Below, one piece after another: positions 16,138 through 25,151 of a stretch of 64,000 nucleotides of DNA. Position numbers and translations under genes: made by a program. The stretch lies in the NCBI RefSeq assembly GCF_013409995.1, contig NZ_JACCBX010000008.1, forward strand, positions 1 through 64,000, given 5' to 3'. A model generated the notes under the pieces. The model did not search any database. It had not been told where the DNA came from and saw only the letters and a program-made list of their open reading frames with translations. Source of the stretch: Neobacillus driksii (lineage in GTDB: Bacteria; Bacillota; Bacilli; Bacillales; Cytobacillaceae). How positions within the stretch are numbered: position 1 is the stretch's first letter; each line of letters starts with the position of its first letter.

Positions 16138-16770
16138 TTAATAGAGTCTTTTTGTATAGCTTTCTCTTAGCCTTTCTTCAATCAATTCGGTGCTGCTGCC
16201 AGGTAAATTAGCATGTCCAAATAGTATTTTGGCTACAGACGGTAATGATTTTTCATCCAACCACGAATTTGGATCCCATACACCAGAACGTTTAAAAGCT
16301 TTTGCGCAATGGATAAAACATTCCTCCACCTCTACTCCAATTCCTAGTAACGGCTTCCGTCCTTTTACTTCCATTTGTTCAAGCAGCTCGTTGTCCCTAA
16401 CCAAACAAGCTTTGCCATTAACTCTCAGCGTCTCTCCTAATCCGGGAATCATAAATAACAAACCAACGAGTGGGTTAGCAAGAATATTTCTCATCGTATC
16501 TATTCTTTTATTCCCTGGCCGCTCAGGAATAATCAAATATCTTTCATTTAGTACTTTTACAAAACCAGCCATATCCCCTCTTGGTGAAACATCGCAATTT
16601 CCCGATTGATCAGAGCTCGAAATCACTAAAAATGGGGATTTGGAAATGTATTCTTCACAATTGTGATCTAGGTATGTAATCATTTTTCTTTTAACTAATT
16701 CACTTGGAAAACCAATTAATGTACGCAATTCCTCTTCTGAATGGATCAATTCCTTAAATTGTTTATCCAT
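16138..16770 (-). CDS. PPOX-type FMN-dependent flavoprotein
   Basis: Pyridoxamine 5'-phosphate oxidase-like split-barrel protein of 210 residues, predicted to bind FMN; the substrate is unknown. Supporting blocks are SSSDQSGNCDVSPRGD (residues about 48-63, typical DVSPRGD), YLIIPERPGNKRIDTMRNIL, VGLLFMIPGLGETLRVNG and the C-terminal HCAKAFKRSGVWDPNSW. Start ATG 16770, 9 nt after GAGGAG. Last gene of a probable operon running DUF429-PhzF-MFS-PPOX (gaps 23, 24 and 51 bp). Confidence 0.85.
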   Translation of the reverse strand: MDKQFKELIHSEEELRTLIGFPSELVKRKMITYLDHNCEEYISKSPFLVISSSDQSGNCDVSPRGDMAGFVKVLNERYLIIPERPGNKRIDTMRNILANPLVGLLFMIPGLGETLRVNGKACLVRDNELLEQMEVKGRKPLLGIGVEVEECFIHCAKAFKRSGVWDPNSWLDEKSLPSVAKILFGHANLPGSSTELIEERLRESYTKRLY

Positions 16771-16821
16771 CTTTATACACTCCTCTGCAATTAAAAGAGG
16801 CAACCCAGATGGTCACCTCGT

Positions 16822-18075
16822 TTACATCACTTCATTCCGCTTCTTTAAATACCGATACAAAATAATACTAAAAACAGAACATAAAACCCCACAGACGCCA
16901 ATAAAAATAAATCCGGCCTGAAAACCTCTCATGAGACCCATTTCAGCTCCAAGAAGACTCGTAAACAATCTTTTAAAAAACTCAATCAGTGCTCCTAGGA
17001 ATAAATTGCTGATAACCACCACAATTCCCATTACGGTTACAGTAACGGTAATCGCAGCGTCAAGTCCAGTAGGATATCTTTTGGCAATCAATGCCATTAC
17101 TGTCGGATAGACGGGAGCAATACCGAAACCAGCTGCCGCATATAACCATACCCCTGATGGTCCAAATAATGTGGCCAATATCGTTGTAATTCCAGCTAGA
17201 CCTGAAAAAACAATGATTGAGATCATAAAACCTATTTTATCGGTAACAGATCCTAAAAGTAACCTTCCTACCATAAAACAGAGGAAAAAGATCGATAACA
17301 TACCAGAGGCTGCCGTTGAACTCCATTGAAAAGACCTCTCTAGAAAGTTAACAAGCCAGCCGGCAATTGAAAGTTCCAGGATTACTCCAAATGAAAGAAT
17401 GATAATAATGAACCATGCTACCCGATCCTTTAAGAACATCTTAATAGGCAGGCGTTCGTGAGACGTTGTATTATCCACTGGAAGTGTACTGAAAAATGCT
17501 GGGATCATGGGGATGATACATAATGAAAGCATCAATAAATACATTCCCTGCCAGCCTAGCTCACGTCCCCCCAAAAATGTCACGCCCATTAAGCCGGCCG
17601 CCATCAAAGGAGCAGCCGTAGAACTAAGTCCATAAAAGAAATGAGACAGGTTCATCATAAAACCAGTATTTTTTGTAAAGATTCTTGCAGCCAAAATCGC
17701 CAGGGCTATTTCTAACATCCCATTTCCTAAATACATAATGAAATAGGAAACCGAAAAAACGGCAAAATTACTAGAAAAATAAATGAATACACCTGATAAT
17801 GCCATCATTCCAAACGCTAGCAGACTCGTAAGCTTAATGCCGGCTTTAGATGAAAAAGCACCAGTAAAGCTACAAGCGATTAAAAACCCAATTGAGTTAA
17901 TCGCTAATAGAAAACCAACCTGAAGTTCATCGATTCCATAATCGATTTGCATTTGAGGAATCGCAGGTCCCTTGATATTCTCAGATAACCCAAAAACTAG
18001 GTATCCTAGAAAAATAACAAAAAATGAAAGTGGTATGTATTTCTTTACCGGTTGTGTTTGTGGCAATGTTTGCAT
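16822..18075 (-). CDS. Major facilitator superfamily transporter
   Basis: 417 residues with twelve hydrophobic segments. The N-terminal half has GLSENIKGPAIPQMQIDYGI after helix 1 and a loop-2-like AFSSKAGIKLTS; the C-terminal half has GSVTDKIGFM. This resembles FucP-type and uncharacterised Bacillus MFS carriers; substrate cannot be assigned. RBS GAAGGGA, 8 nt before ATG. It sits between PPOX and PhzF genes in the same orientation, so uptake or efflux of a small metabolite handled by those enzymes is possible. Confidence 0.85.
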   Translation of the reverse strand: MQTLPQTQPVKKYIPLSFFVIFLGYLVFGLSENIKGPAIPQMQIDYGIDELQVGFLLAINSIGFLIACSFTGAFSSKAGIKLTSLLAFGMMALSGVFIYFSSNFAVFSVSYFIMYLGNGMLEIALAILAARIFTKNTGFMMNLSHFFYGLSSTAAPLMAAGLMGVTFLGGRELGWQGMYLLMLSLCIIPMIPAFFSTLPVDNTTSHERLPIKMFLKDRVAWFIIIILSFGVILELSIAGWLVNFLERSFQWSSTAASGMLSIFFLCFMVGRLLLGSVTDKIGFMISIIVFSGLAGITTILATLFGPSGVWLYAAAGFGIAPVYPTVMALIAKRYPTGLDAAITVTVTVMGIVVVISNLFLGALIEFFKRLFTSLLGAEMGLMRGFQAGFIFIGVCGVLCSVFSIILYRYLKKRNEVM

Positions 18076-18099
18076 AGTATAGATCCCTTCTCTTGTTTG

Positions 18100-18963
18100 T
18101 TAATACCACTTACCTTCTGAAATGACAATAACGCGCCCGCCAACTTGAATGAGATAGTGGTCATCGGTCTTTTTGGCATTGATTTTTAGTAAAGATGGTC
18201 TGCCAATAAAAGCCCCTTGCGCGACACGATAGCTGATTTCATTGGAATGGAAAAAGTCATGTTTTAATAGATAACCTGCTAAATTCCCATTCGCACTTCC
18301 GGTTGCCGGGTCTTCTAAATATCCAGAATTACTCATAAACAACCTTACGTTTAGATCGTTCTCAGGGCTTGCAGTTTCAGTTGTAAAAACAAGTAAATTA
18401 ACTTCACCAATATCCTTTAAAAGCTTCTCAAAAGCAATAGGATTTATTTTACAACGACTTACGGCATCCAATGAATTCAAATGGACAATAACACTAGGCA
18501 ATCCTGTTGAAACCACTTCAATTGGATAATCAGTATTAATGTCTTCACGATTAATTTGAAGTGCGTCTACAATTCTATCAATCTCAACATTAGCGCCGAA
18601 TTCAGGTTGGTTTTGGGTCATCCAGGCGTATTGATCTTCAAAAACAACAGGAACCTGACCAACCGTTAAATTTAATTTAATGTCACTACGTTCGGAACGG
18701 TCGAATAAGTTTTTAATCACATAGGCTGTTCCAAGAGTCGGATGTCCTGCAAATGGTAATTCAGAATCAGGGGAGAAAATCTTAACATCATACCCTCCAT
18801 TATCCTGTAACCCCGACATAATAAAGGTTGTTTCAGAAAAGTTCATTTCTCGCGCAATTTTTTGCATTTCGGTTTGTTCCATTTTTCCCTCAGGAATAAA
18901 AACAGCCAATTGATTTCCCTCATATTTGTTTTCAGCAAACACATCAACAATATAATACTTCAC
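18100..18963 (-). CDS. PhzF family isomerase/epimerase-like protein
   Basis: 287 residues with the diaminopimelate-epimerase fold in duplicate. Diagnostic blocks: DVFAENKYEGNQLAVF at the N-terminus, MNFSETTFI carrying the presumed general-base Glu, FAGHPTLGTAYV, and EDPATGSANGNLAGYL near residue 220. PhzF itself isomerises a phenazine precursor, but most Bacillus homologues have unknown substrates and no phenazine genes are present. Translation starts at GTG 18963, 8 nt after AAGGAGG; the frame extension to 18996 is not used. Confidence 0.88.
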   Translation of the reverse strand: MKYYIVDVFAENKYEGNQLAVFIPEGKMEQTEMQKIAREMNFSETTFIMSGLQDNGGYDVKIFSPDSELPFAGHPTLGTAYVIKNLFDRSERSDIKLNLTVGQVPVVFEDQYAWMTQNQPEFGANVEIDRIVDALQINREDINTDYPIEVVSTGLPSVIVHLNSLDAVSRCKINPIAFEKLLKDIGEVNLLVFTTETASPENDLNVRLFMSNSGYLEDPATGSANGNLAGYLLKHDFFHSNEISYRVAQGAFIGRPSLLKINAKKTDDHYLIQVGGRVIVISEGKWY

Positions 18964-18986
18964 CTTAATGTCCTCCTTAAGTTTGA

Positions 18987-19646
18987 TTAACAACAATAGT
19001 CATAGGGATGAAGTGGAGGATTTGCAGGAAGCAGCCATTTTGGCGCAAACAATGGATCCTTCCAATGCCAAGCTCCTAAGGCAGCTGCACATGCATCAAT
19101 TGTATGACTTTCTTTATCTATAAATGCAGGCAGTACTTTTAAATGTTGCTCTCCAAGCCAGTTTCGAATAAAAGTTCTCGCAGATAAATCCTGTTTGTAG
19201 TCCAATACATATTGTTTATCTTCATGAAGAAGTCTTGAACCGATGACAGCGCCTGGATGAACTTCGACAATAGATATTGGGTTGAAAGTTTTCATATTTT
19301 CAATTTCTCTTGTAAGTTTAATCCCTCTCAAAGTAAGATAGACCATTCGATTAAAAGTCGGAGGCATGATGGATCCAGATTTCATTCCCAATGAAATAAT
19401 AAATTGTCTTAGAAGCTTATCGCCTTGTCTATCACCTCCGCCATCCTCATAGGACAAGGGGGCATCGATTCCAATGATCACTTCATCGATCTTACTTTGA
19501 GTCTCAATTTCTTCTAATATTTGAAAATCACTTACATCTTTCATTAGTTTAAGAAATTTCAATTCCCTTTCCTGTTTTTCAAATAACGATAAAACTGTAT
19601 CTTTATGATTACTAGGCCCCGATAAATCAATACCTACCACTCTCAT
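18987..19646 (-). CDS. DUF429 family protein
   Basis: 219 residues. DUF429 proteins have an RNase H-like fold of unknown activity. Supporting blocks are RVVGIDLSGPSNHKDT at the N-terminus, VIIGIDAPLSYEDGGGDRQG (residues about 58-77), and the C-terminal HTIDACAAALGAWHW, with Asp residues placed like an RNase H active site. ATG 19646 follows AAAGCGGG; the frame opens earlier at 19691 without a ribosome site. First gene of the operon that continues with PhzF. Confidence 0.8.
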   Translation of the reverse strand: MRVVGIDLSGPSNHKDTVLSLFEKQERELKFLKLMKDVSDFQILEEIETQSKIDEVIIGIDAPLSYEDGGGDRQGDKLLRQFIISLGMKSGSIMPPTFNRMVYLTLRGIKLTREIENMKTFNPISIVEVHPGAVIGSRLLHEDKQYVLDYKQDLSARTFIRNWLGEQHLKVLPAFIDKESHTIDACAAALGAWHWKDPLFAPKWLLPANPPLHPYDYCC

Positions 19647-19759
19647 GAACAATCCCGCTTTCAGCGTTAAGCTACTTTTTATAATCTTCAACTATTTTCT
19701 CCAAACGTCACAATTAAACTCACAGGATATTAGTGAAATTTGGAGTATTTATAGTTTTT

Positions 19760-20257
19760 TTATAAATTTTTATAATAAATAACAGTGGTATCTAGTTCTC
19801 CTTCACCTGATAGAGCGAAGTTAGGAATTTTCCCAGCAGGAATAAATCCAATTGATTGATAGAGATGATTGGAGGGATCGCCGTCTCTTGTATCTAGGAC
19901 AAGTAACGTTCTTCCCTCACTTACCGCTCGCTCCTCCGCAACTTTCATTAATGCACGGGCTACCCCTTTGCGTCTAGCAGTGGGACCTGTCATTAGCTTT
20001 GCAATTTCAGCTCGATGAAGACCGTTCTGCTTGGTACACAAATGAACTTGGATGGTTCCAACGATTTCATTATTTATTTTCGCAATAAATAAAATGACAT
20101 CTGGATTTATTACAGTTTGCCAATATTGTCTCGCAACTGATAGCTTCATAGGCGGTAAAAAACCAATGGATGCACCGTCATCCACCACTTTTACCAATAG
20201 TTCAGAGAGCGGAACTATATGGGACTCGATCGATTTAATTTCTTCAATTTTTAGCAC
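19760..20257 (-). CDS. GNAT family N-acetyltransferase
   Basis: Acyl-CoA dependent acetyltransferase of about 165 residues. The acetyl-CoA loop is LMTGPTARRKGVARALMKVA (R-x-x-G-V/A pattern, residues about 90-109), followed by ERAVSEGRTLLVLDTRDGDP and the C-terminal YQSIGFIPAGKIPNFALS. Substrate unknown. The start is probably GTG 20257, 6 nt from AGAGGTG. Divergent from the DUF2809 gene; the intergenic region holds six phased repeats. Confidence 0.85.
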   Translation of the reverse strand: MLKIEEIKSIESHIVPLSELLVKVVDDGASIGFLPPMKLSVARQYWQTVINPDVILFIAKINNEIVGTIQVHLCTKQNGLHRAEIAKLMTGPTARRKGVARALMKVAEERAVSEGRTLLVLDTRDGDPSNHLYQSIGFIPAGKIPNFALSGEGELDTTVIYYKNL

Positions 20258-20279
20258 ATTAAACACCTCTATCGGAAAA

Positions 20280-20396
20280 ATTTGTAGATATATTTAAAAC
20301 TGTGTAGATATCGAATGAACTTGTGTAGAAATATTCAAAAAGTGTGTAGATATCAAATGAGTTTGTGTAGAAATATTCATAAAGTGTGTAGATATC
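20280..20396. repeat. Six direct repeats TGTGTAGAWAT phased at 21 bp
   Basis: GTAG cores occur at 20284, 20304, 20325, 20346, 20367 and 20388, with spacings 20, 21, 21, 21 and 21 bp, two helical turns each. Units alternate TGTGTAGATATC and TGTGTAGAAATATTCA, so a 42-bp superunit repeats 2.5 times. The last unit abuts the -35 box of the DUF2809 promoter. All sites therefore face one side of the helix, as expected for cooperative protein binding. Confidence 0.85.
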
Positions 20397-20398
20397 TC

Positions 20399-20428
20399 TT
20401 GTATACTCAAATAAAGTGTTAATATAAT
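20399..20428 (+). promoter_or_regulatory. Sigma-A promoter of the DUF2809 gene
   Basis: TTGTAT, 18-bp spacer, TATAAT; 32 bp before the start codon. Directly downstream of the phased repeats. Confidence 0.65.
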
Positions 20429-20460
20429 GAAGATTATACTTTGTAATAAAGGTGCTGCCA

Positions 20461-20880
20461 ATGATTTCTATAAATGATTCTCATAATAATCCATTGAGAC
20501 CAACTTATTTTATTGCTGTTATAATAACAATTCTACTTGGACTGGCTTCTAGAAAATACAGTCATCTATTATTCTCCTATTTAGCAGAGAATGCTGGTGA
20601 TGTCCTATGGGCAATGATGGTTTATTTCGGCTTCCGGTTTTTATTTTTGAAAAAAAGTATGGTAGCAGCCGTCTTTTTCAGTTTTGTGTTTAGTTTCGGT
20701 ATCGAGTTCAGTCAGCTTTATCAAGAGGATTGGATTAATCAGATTCGCGGAACTATACTTGGAGCGTTGATACTTGGTAAAGGCTTCCTTACAGTAGATT
20801 TAATTCGCTATACAATTGGAATTGTCATTGCCTCCACATTGGATCGTATAATGATCATAAAAAAACAGAAGAACAAATAA
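20461..20880 (+). CDS. DUF2809 membrane protein
   Basis: 139 residues with four hydrophobic segments. Family hallmarks are GLASRKYSHLLFSYLAENAG and DVLWAMMVYFGFRFLF (residues about 27-62) and EFSQLYQEDWINQIRGTILG in the second half. Function unknown; small VanZ-like topology. ATG 20461 has AAAGGTG 6 nt upstream, so the earlier GTG at 20452 is unlikely. Its expression is probably controlled through the 21-bp-phased repeats ahead of its promoter. Convergent with the 20882 gene, sharing a terminator. Confidence 0.85.
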   Translation: MISINDSHNNPLRPTYFIAVIITILLGLASRKYSHLLFSYLAENAGDVLWAMMVYFGFRFLFLKKSMVAAVFFSFVFSFGIEFSQLYQEDWINQIRGTILGALILGKGFLTVDLIRYTIGIVIASTLDRIMIIKKQKNK

Positions 20881-20895
20881 TTCAATGTTCTTCTG
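20866..20895. terminator. Bidirectional terminator over two convergent stop codons
   Basis: CAGAAGAAC and GTTCTTCTG form the stem; both stop codons (TAA 20878-20880 and minus-strand stop at 20882-20884) lie in the loop. Confidence 0.7.
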
Positions 20896-22195
20896 TCCTA
20901 GATGTAAATCCCTTAATAATGTTTTTCACACGTGATTTCGATTCGATTTTACCCTCTTCTAATAGCAATTTATGAATCTGTTTCAGCTCTGCTTTCTTTG
21001 TATCAATCCTTTTTAAAAATAATCGATATTCCTCATCCGATTCAATCTGATTTCCATATCGAACCCTATAATAGACTGATTGGATGAGCTCATCCTCTTT
21101 TACTCCTACTCTACTAAACCATTCCCCTATCGTTTCCGATGAATATCTTCCAAGTTGGAGCTTTTCAGCCATTTTCTCCAGTCTATAAATTTCTCTACGG
21201 ACACGATAGGAAGGCAGTTCCCCATGCCTTTTATTTTTGGAAGAACGGGTATCCTTATCGCCTTCATCAAAAGATGAGCTATAAAATCCATTTTCGGAAG
21301 AATCCAAAACTTCAGTACTTCCTTGGAATTTCTTATAAAGGAAAATAAATACTAGAATACAAAGGATCATCAATACTGCAATGTACAAATACGTAAAATC
21401 AAAATCCACTTTTGAAGCCAGTGCTGATTGATCATGAATCAAACTAGTACTCTCAACCTCCACTTCAGACTGTGCGTTTTGAATTTGAGCAAACGGATTC
21501 GCTTCTCCTGTCAGTTCATAATTCTCAACCCAATTAAATATGGGAGACATAAAAAAGGATGCTGCTAATACAACTAATTTTAGGATTGAACCAACCAACC
21601 ATTTAAGGACATCCCTAAAGGTGACAACAAGCAGACTTATAGCCATCATCATACCCATGATCGAAAGAAAATTTCTAAGCAGGAGTTTTTTTACTTGTTT
21701 GTTCTCAACTACCGATAACCAGTTCATCAAAAATCCACCTACCACAATAAAAGTAAGGTTTAAAATGATGATGATCATCAATGGGTTTTGATAAGGATAG
21801 TCTTGGATATGAGCGATAATGAGTAAAATAAAGCCCAAGAAACCGTTCAAAAACAACCATAAGCCCGTTTGCACTCTTTCCCTATCACTATTCATGATCG
21901 TGGTTCTCCAGTAAATCAACATCGACAATACTAAAACAAACACGATTGAAAAGTTCAACCATAACCCGCCGACCACAACCAAAGGGAAGACAATAATAAA
22001 AAATAACAATCTACTCTTCTCCCGGTAAGTATGAATCAGGAAAATAAAGAGATAGGTAGATGGGATGGAGACGGCTAGATAATATAGAAATGGGATCTCC
22101 TGTCCTTGAAATAAATAGTAAAAAGCGAAGACAAGACTTCCAATCAAAATCTCAATCGTTTTATAATAAGCCAAATACCAAACATTGTTTTTCAT
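20882..22195 (-). CDS. Membrane protein of MoxR-DUF58 operon (DUF4129-like C-terminus)
   Basis: 437 residues. The N-terminal 230 residues contain about six hydrophobic segments, then one more segment near 265-285. The cytoplasmic tail (RHGELPSYRVRREIYRLEKM, then ETIGEWFSRVGVKEDELIQS) resembles the DUF4129 region of YebA-like transglutaminases, but no transglutaminase triad is present. RBS GAAGGGAG, 8 nt before ATG; the start overlaps the stop of the DUF58 gene. Third gene of the operon. MoxR-DUF58 systems are thought to act as chaperone pairs for extracytoplasmic or metal-dependent proteins; specific role unknown. Confidence 0.75.
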   Translation of the reverse strand: MKNNVWYLAYYKTIEILIGSLVFAFYYLFQGQEIPFLYYLAVSIPSTYLFIFLIHTYREKSRLLFFIIVFPLVVVGGLWLNFSIVFVLVLSMLIYWRTTIMNSDRERVQTGLWLFLNGFLGFILLIIAHIQDYPYQNPLMIIIILNLTFIVVGGFLMNWLSVVENKQVKKLLLRNFLSIMGMMMAISLLVVTFRDVLKWLVGSILKLVVLAASFFMSPIFNWVENYELTGEANPFAQIQNAQSEVEVESTSLIHDQSALASKVDFDFTYLYIAVLMILCILVFIFLYKKFQGSTEVLDSSENGFYSSSFDEGDKDTRSSKNKRHGELPSYRVRREIYRLEKMAEKLQLGRYSSETIGEWFSRVGVKEDELIQSVYYRVRYGNQIESDEEYRLFLKRIDTKKAELKQIHKLLLEEGKIESKSRVKNIIKGFTSRTEEH

Positions 22196-23388
22196 GAAGA
22201 CATCTCCCTTCTTTGCGAGAATGACTTCTTAACAATTGAAGCATTATGTTCATTGACGATAAGTTCGTAAATACCTGTTCCTTTTTCGGCGATTTTCTTG
22301 AGGATATCCCCTTTTTCGGGAATGTATGGTCCTGCAAGCAGGAAAAACGGCTGCGATTCTAAATGACTGTCATAATAGGCCAGCATTTTTTCAAAAGGAT
22401 AAACAGAGGTCTGTACATCAATATGAGCGATCGCTTCCAATACCTTTTGTAAGTGCTCTCTGCCAGTACCCGGCATAATATAATAAAAAGGTGTTAAACC
22501 CACATGACGGATATTGATACAAACGGAGAATGGGATATTCTGTTTCACATAAAAATAGGCTAAATCTGCAACACAACTTAAAATTTCTTCTAGATTATTG
22601 GTAACAAAGCGGTCATCGCCTGTATTAATTGCTATATTCCAACCGTTCTCGGTCACTTTATCATAGATCTTCGTTTGTAATGATTGCTTTCGTGCGCTTG
22701 CCTTCCAGTGGATTCTATTAAAACTGTCTGAATAGTGGTATTCTCGTGTTCCCGCTGGAGAAAGCGTATCCTCAAAAAGGGAATGAGGAACAGGAGATTC
22801 GCCTTGCTTGGTGGTAAGTAGCGTATGTTTATTGTTTACGACCAATGTAGTCGGATAAACAAGCGCTTCTTGTATGGAATGAAACTCCTTCTCTAATACC
22901 GTTTCACCAAAACCAAAGAAGTGTGGAATCATTAACTCAATCTTTCGAATCCTTGCAACACCTCTTTTTTCAGCTGTAAATGGAATGGTCACACTTGTTT
23001 TTTGACGATTGCTGATTGAAAATGGGACTGTAACCTCATAGATAGATGATTTCTTAATTGCACGTTGATCGTGTGGTGTGACAGAATCATGGAAGCTAAC
23101 ACTTAGCTTTGCCTTCATGATGGGCACACCTGTATTATGAAATTCGAGTACCCATGCACCATCTTCACTAGGAAAATACTTCCCTCTTACCTTCTTATTA
23201 TTAAAGAGTAAACCCTCTCCAACTTTCCTCATATACAAATGATTGAAGTAAATAAGGAGGATCATAAACACGCCAACAAAAAAGACCAGCCAGGATTGGA
23301 AGAAAAAAGAAGCAATGCATAAAAAGAATGCAAACGCTCCTGTTATAGGCAGATAGTTGTTCTCAATACTATACTTACTCCATCCCAT
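22192..23388 (-). CDS. DUF58 domain protein
   Basis: 398 residues. Two N-terminal hydrophobic segments (residues 12-50) precede an extended beta-rich region, then the DUF58 signature EYHYSDSFNRIHWKASARKQ (near residue 215) and a vWA-like domain with NTGDDRF. Partner of the MoxR ATPase immediately upstream (5-bp gap). The family is the YeaD type of B. subtilis. Translation probably depends on the MoxR gene since its own ribosome site is weak and lies within the MoxR stop region. Confidence 0.88.
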   Translation of the reverse strand: MGWSKYSIENNYLPITGAFAFFLCIASFFFQSWLVFFVGVFMILLIYFNHLYMRKVGEGLLFNNKKVRGKYFPSEDGAWVLEFHNTGVPIMKAKLSVSFHDSVTPHDQRAIKKSSIYEVTVPFSISNRQKTSVTIPFTAEKRGVARIRKIELMIPHFFGFGETVLEKEFHSIQEALVYPTTLVVNNKHTLLTTKQGESPVPHSLFEDTLSPAGTREYHYSDSFNRIHWKASARKQSLQTKIYDKVTENGWNIAINTGDDRFVTNNLEEILSCVADLAYFYVKQNIPFSVCINIRHVGLTPFYYIMPGTGREHLQKVLEAIAHIDVQTSVYPFEKMLAYYDSHLESQPFFLLAGPYIPEKGDILKKIAEKGTGIYELIVNEHNASIVKKSFSQRREMSS

Positions 23389-23393
23389 TATAC

Positions 23394-24329
23394 TTAAGCG
23401 CCCATCTCTACGGGTACTGGGACGGCTTCCAATACTTCCTTTAGTACACGTTCAGGAGACTTTGTAAAAGACGCCTCAGTTGATAAAATAATTCGATGTC
23501 CTAACACATAGGGAACCATCTGTTTAATATCTTCAGGTACCACATATTCTCGATTTCCTAAAAATGCTTGACCTTGTGAAGCCTTCATTAACGCCAATGC
23601 CCCACGTGGACTCACACCTAGATCAATTTCAGGATGCTGTCTGGTCTGTCTTACGATTTGAAGTAAATAGGATTCAACTGTATCATTGATTTTGATCGTT
23701 TGTACCTTTTCCTTCAACTTCTGAATTTCTTCATGACTTAAAACAGCATTTGTTTTCTGGCTGCTCCCAAGGCCTCGTGCTTGCTTTAAAATTTCCTTTT
23801 CACTTTCAAGGCTTGGATAGTCCATTGTCAATTTCATAAAGAAACGGTCCATTTGTGCGACAGGAAGTGAGAATGTTCCTTGCTGTGCTTCAACCGGATT
23901 TTGGGTGGCAATGACCATAAAAGGGTCATCTACTTTGACCGTAATTCCATCAATCGTAACTTGCCGCTCCTCCATTACTTCAAGTAAACTGGATTGAGTC
24001 CTTGGTGTAGCGCGGTTAATTTCATCCGCAAGAACAATATTTGCCACGATTGGTCCGGTTCGAAGTTCAAACTCCTGTATCTTTGGATTGAAAAATTGAA
24101 TCCCGGTTACATCGCTTGGCAGGACGTCTGGGGTAAATTGAATCCTTGAGAAGACGCCATTAATACTGCTCGCAAATGATTTAGCGAGCATCGTTTTACC
24201 GGTGCCTGGCACACTTTCTAGCAATATATGTCCGTTAAATAAGAGAGAGATAGTGAGAAGGTCAACCTCCCGATCCATTCCCACCATTACCTTTGAAATT
24301 TCTGACTTTACTCTATTGACGTGATTCAT
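23394..24329 (-). CDS. MoxR-type AAA ATPase
   Basis: 311 residues, full length. Walker A ESVPGTGKTMLAKSF (residues about 37-51), Walker B ANIVLADEINRATPRTQSSL, sensor-1 IATQNPVE, then FFMKLTMDYP and the lid domain with VSPRGALALMKASQGQA. MoxR proteins act as chaperones for assembly of partner complexes. First gene of the three-gene operon; RBS AGGTGG, 6 nt before ATG. Confidence 0.93.
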   Translation of the reverse strand: MNHVNRVKSEISKVMVGMDREVDLLTISLLFNGHILLESVPGTGKTMLAKSFASSINGVFSRIQFTPDVLPSDVTGIQFFNPKIQEFELRTGPIVANIVLADEINRATPRTQSSLLEVMEERQVTIDGITVKVDDPFMVIATQNPVEAQQGTFSLPVAQMDRFFMKLTMDYPSLESEKEILKQARGLGSSQKTNAVLSHEEIQKLKEKVQTIKINDTVESYLLQIVRQTRQHPEIDLGVSPRGALALMKASQGQAFLGNREYVVPEDIKQMVPYVLGHRIILSTEASFTKSPERVLKEVLEAVPVPVEMGA

Positions 24330-24476
24330 ATATAGCCACCTACTACCTTCATAATGATTGAATGAGCATTCATTTTTTATGTAAAAAAATAAACAGTTAC
24401 TTTTTACTAAAATCTATTCCGCTAATTTTGGAAATATTTAAATTCTTCGATTTCTACGATTATTATTAATAATAAA

Positions 24477-24502
24477 GGCGGACTCTAAGGAAAGAGTCCG
24501 CC
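24477..24502 (-). terminator. Terminator of the zinc-ribbon gene
   Basis: GGCGGACTCT and AGAGTCCGCC form a perfect 10-bp stem, and the minus strand continues TTTATTATT. Confidence 0.9.
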
Positions 24503-24525
24503 AGTTTGATAGACAAAATTATTCT

Positions 24526-24768
24526 CTAAGCGTATTTTATACCAGCAAGCTTGATGTTATTGATATCGTTTGACCCACAAGGTGTTACAGCATAAGTCAT
24601 TTCACATTTGGGGCAATTCATAACTACAGTTTCTAACGTAAAGGTTTCTCCACACTCACAGGTAATCTCGTGCGCCACTGCAGGTGAAAAGTTTTCTTTC
24701 CCTTTACTTTTTACATGATCGACGATGTCTTTTCCATCTCTAATATGTGATGAACAACCACAGCTCAT
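24526..24768 (-). CDS. Small zinc-ribbon protein (80 aa)
   Basis: Begins MSCGCSSHIRDGKDIVDHVK and carries two Cys pairs of zinc-ribbon type (ITCECGETFTLETVVMNCPK, CxC...CxxC) plus an N-terminal CGC. Soluble, likely binds one zinc ion. The frame opens at 24837, but GGAGGG 7 nt before ATG 24768 fixes the start. Function unknown; similar small proteins occur across Bacillaceae. Confidence 0.75.
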   Translation of the reverse strand: MSCGCSSHIRDGKDIVDHVKSKGKENFSPAVAHEITCECGETFTLETVVMNCPKCEMTYAVTPCGSNDINNIKLAGIKYA

Positions 24769-24883
24769 TTTAAAACCCTCCATTAAATATAGTACTTTGT
24801 GAATTAAGAATAGCATGGGAATAGGGAATTCAATCATTCTAAAATCAAACAGTTTATGAATTATTCAATCTCAGAATGTAAAA

Positions 24884-24914
24884 AAAGAAGACTTCTAAAC
24901 TAGATGTCTTCTTT
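24884..24914 (-). terminator. Terminator of the 49-aa gene
   Basis: AAAGAAGAC and GTCTTCTTT form the stem; the minus strand ends in seven T. Confidence 0.85.
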
Positions 24915-24934
24915 AGAACGTAAATTAATTTAGT

Positions 24935-25084
24935 TTAATGTACTCGAATGATTTCAAAAACATCCTCATCATGATGAACTCTTGTATGCTTGGATTCAAT
25001 CCGTTCAAACTCTTCTATCTCTTCATTATACATTGACTCGCCAAACCACCAATTTTTGAATTCAAGAAAAAGTTCTGTAAACAT
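24935..25084 (-). CDS. Small acidic protein (49 aa), hypothetical
   Basis: Reads MFTELFLEFKNWWFGESMYN, then an acidic helix EEIEEFERIESK and HTRVHHDEDVFEIIRVH. GGAGG lies 8 nt before ATG 25084 and a strong terminator follows, so this looks like a real small gene. The N-terminal amphipathic, tryptophan-containing stretch could contact membrane. Not recognised. A palindromic TGTGAA/TTCACA box overlaps its promoter. Confidence 0.65.
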   Translation of the reverse strand: MFTELFLEFKNWWFGESMYNEEIEEFERIESKHTRVHHDEDVFEIIRVH

Positions 25085-25135
25085 CTTGATTTCCTCCAGT
25101 TACGGTTAATGGATTTCTTATACCCTTATTATACA

Positions 25136-25151
25136 TGTGAATCTATTCACA
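25136..25151 (-). promoter_or_regulatory. Rex- or Fnr-like operator
   Basis: TGTGAAT-CT-ATTCACA is a 16-bp near-perfect palindrome. It fits both the Fnr pattern TGTGA-N6-TCACA and the core of the Rex pattern TGTGAA-N4-TTCACA. It lies 2 bp upstream of a TATAAT (25128-25133, minus strand), in the spacer of the promoter for the 49-aa gene. An imperfect cre-like TGTAAGCGCTTTTA lies just upstream at about 25150-25163. Confidence 0.6.

Noticed and set aside
20280..20396. CRISPR array
   Set aside because: Units are about 10-12 bp at 21-bp spacing with no unique spacers of CRISPR length and no cas genes.
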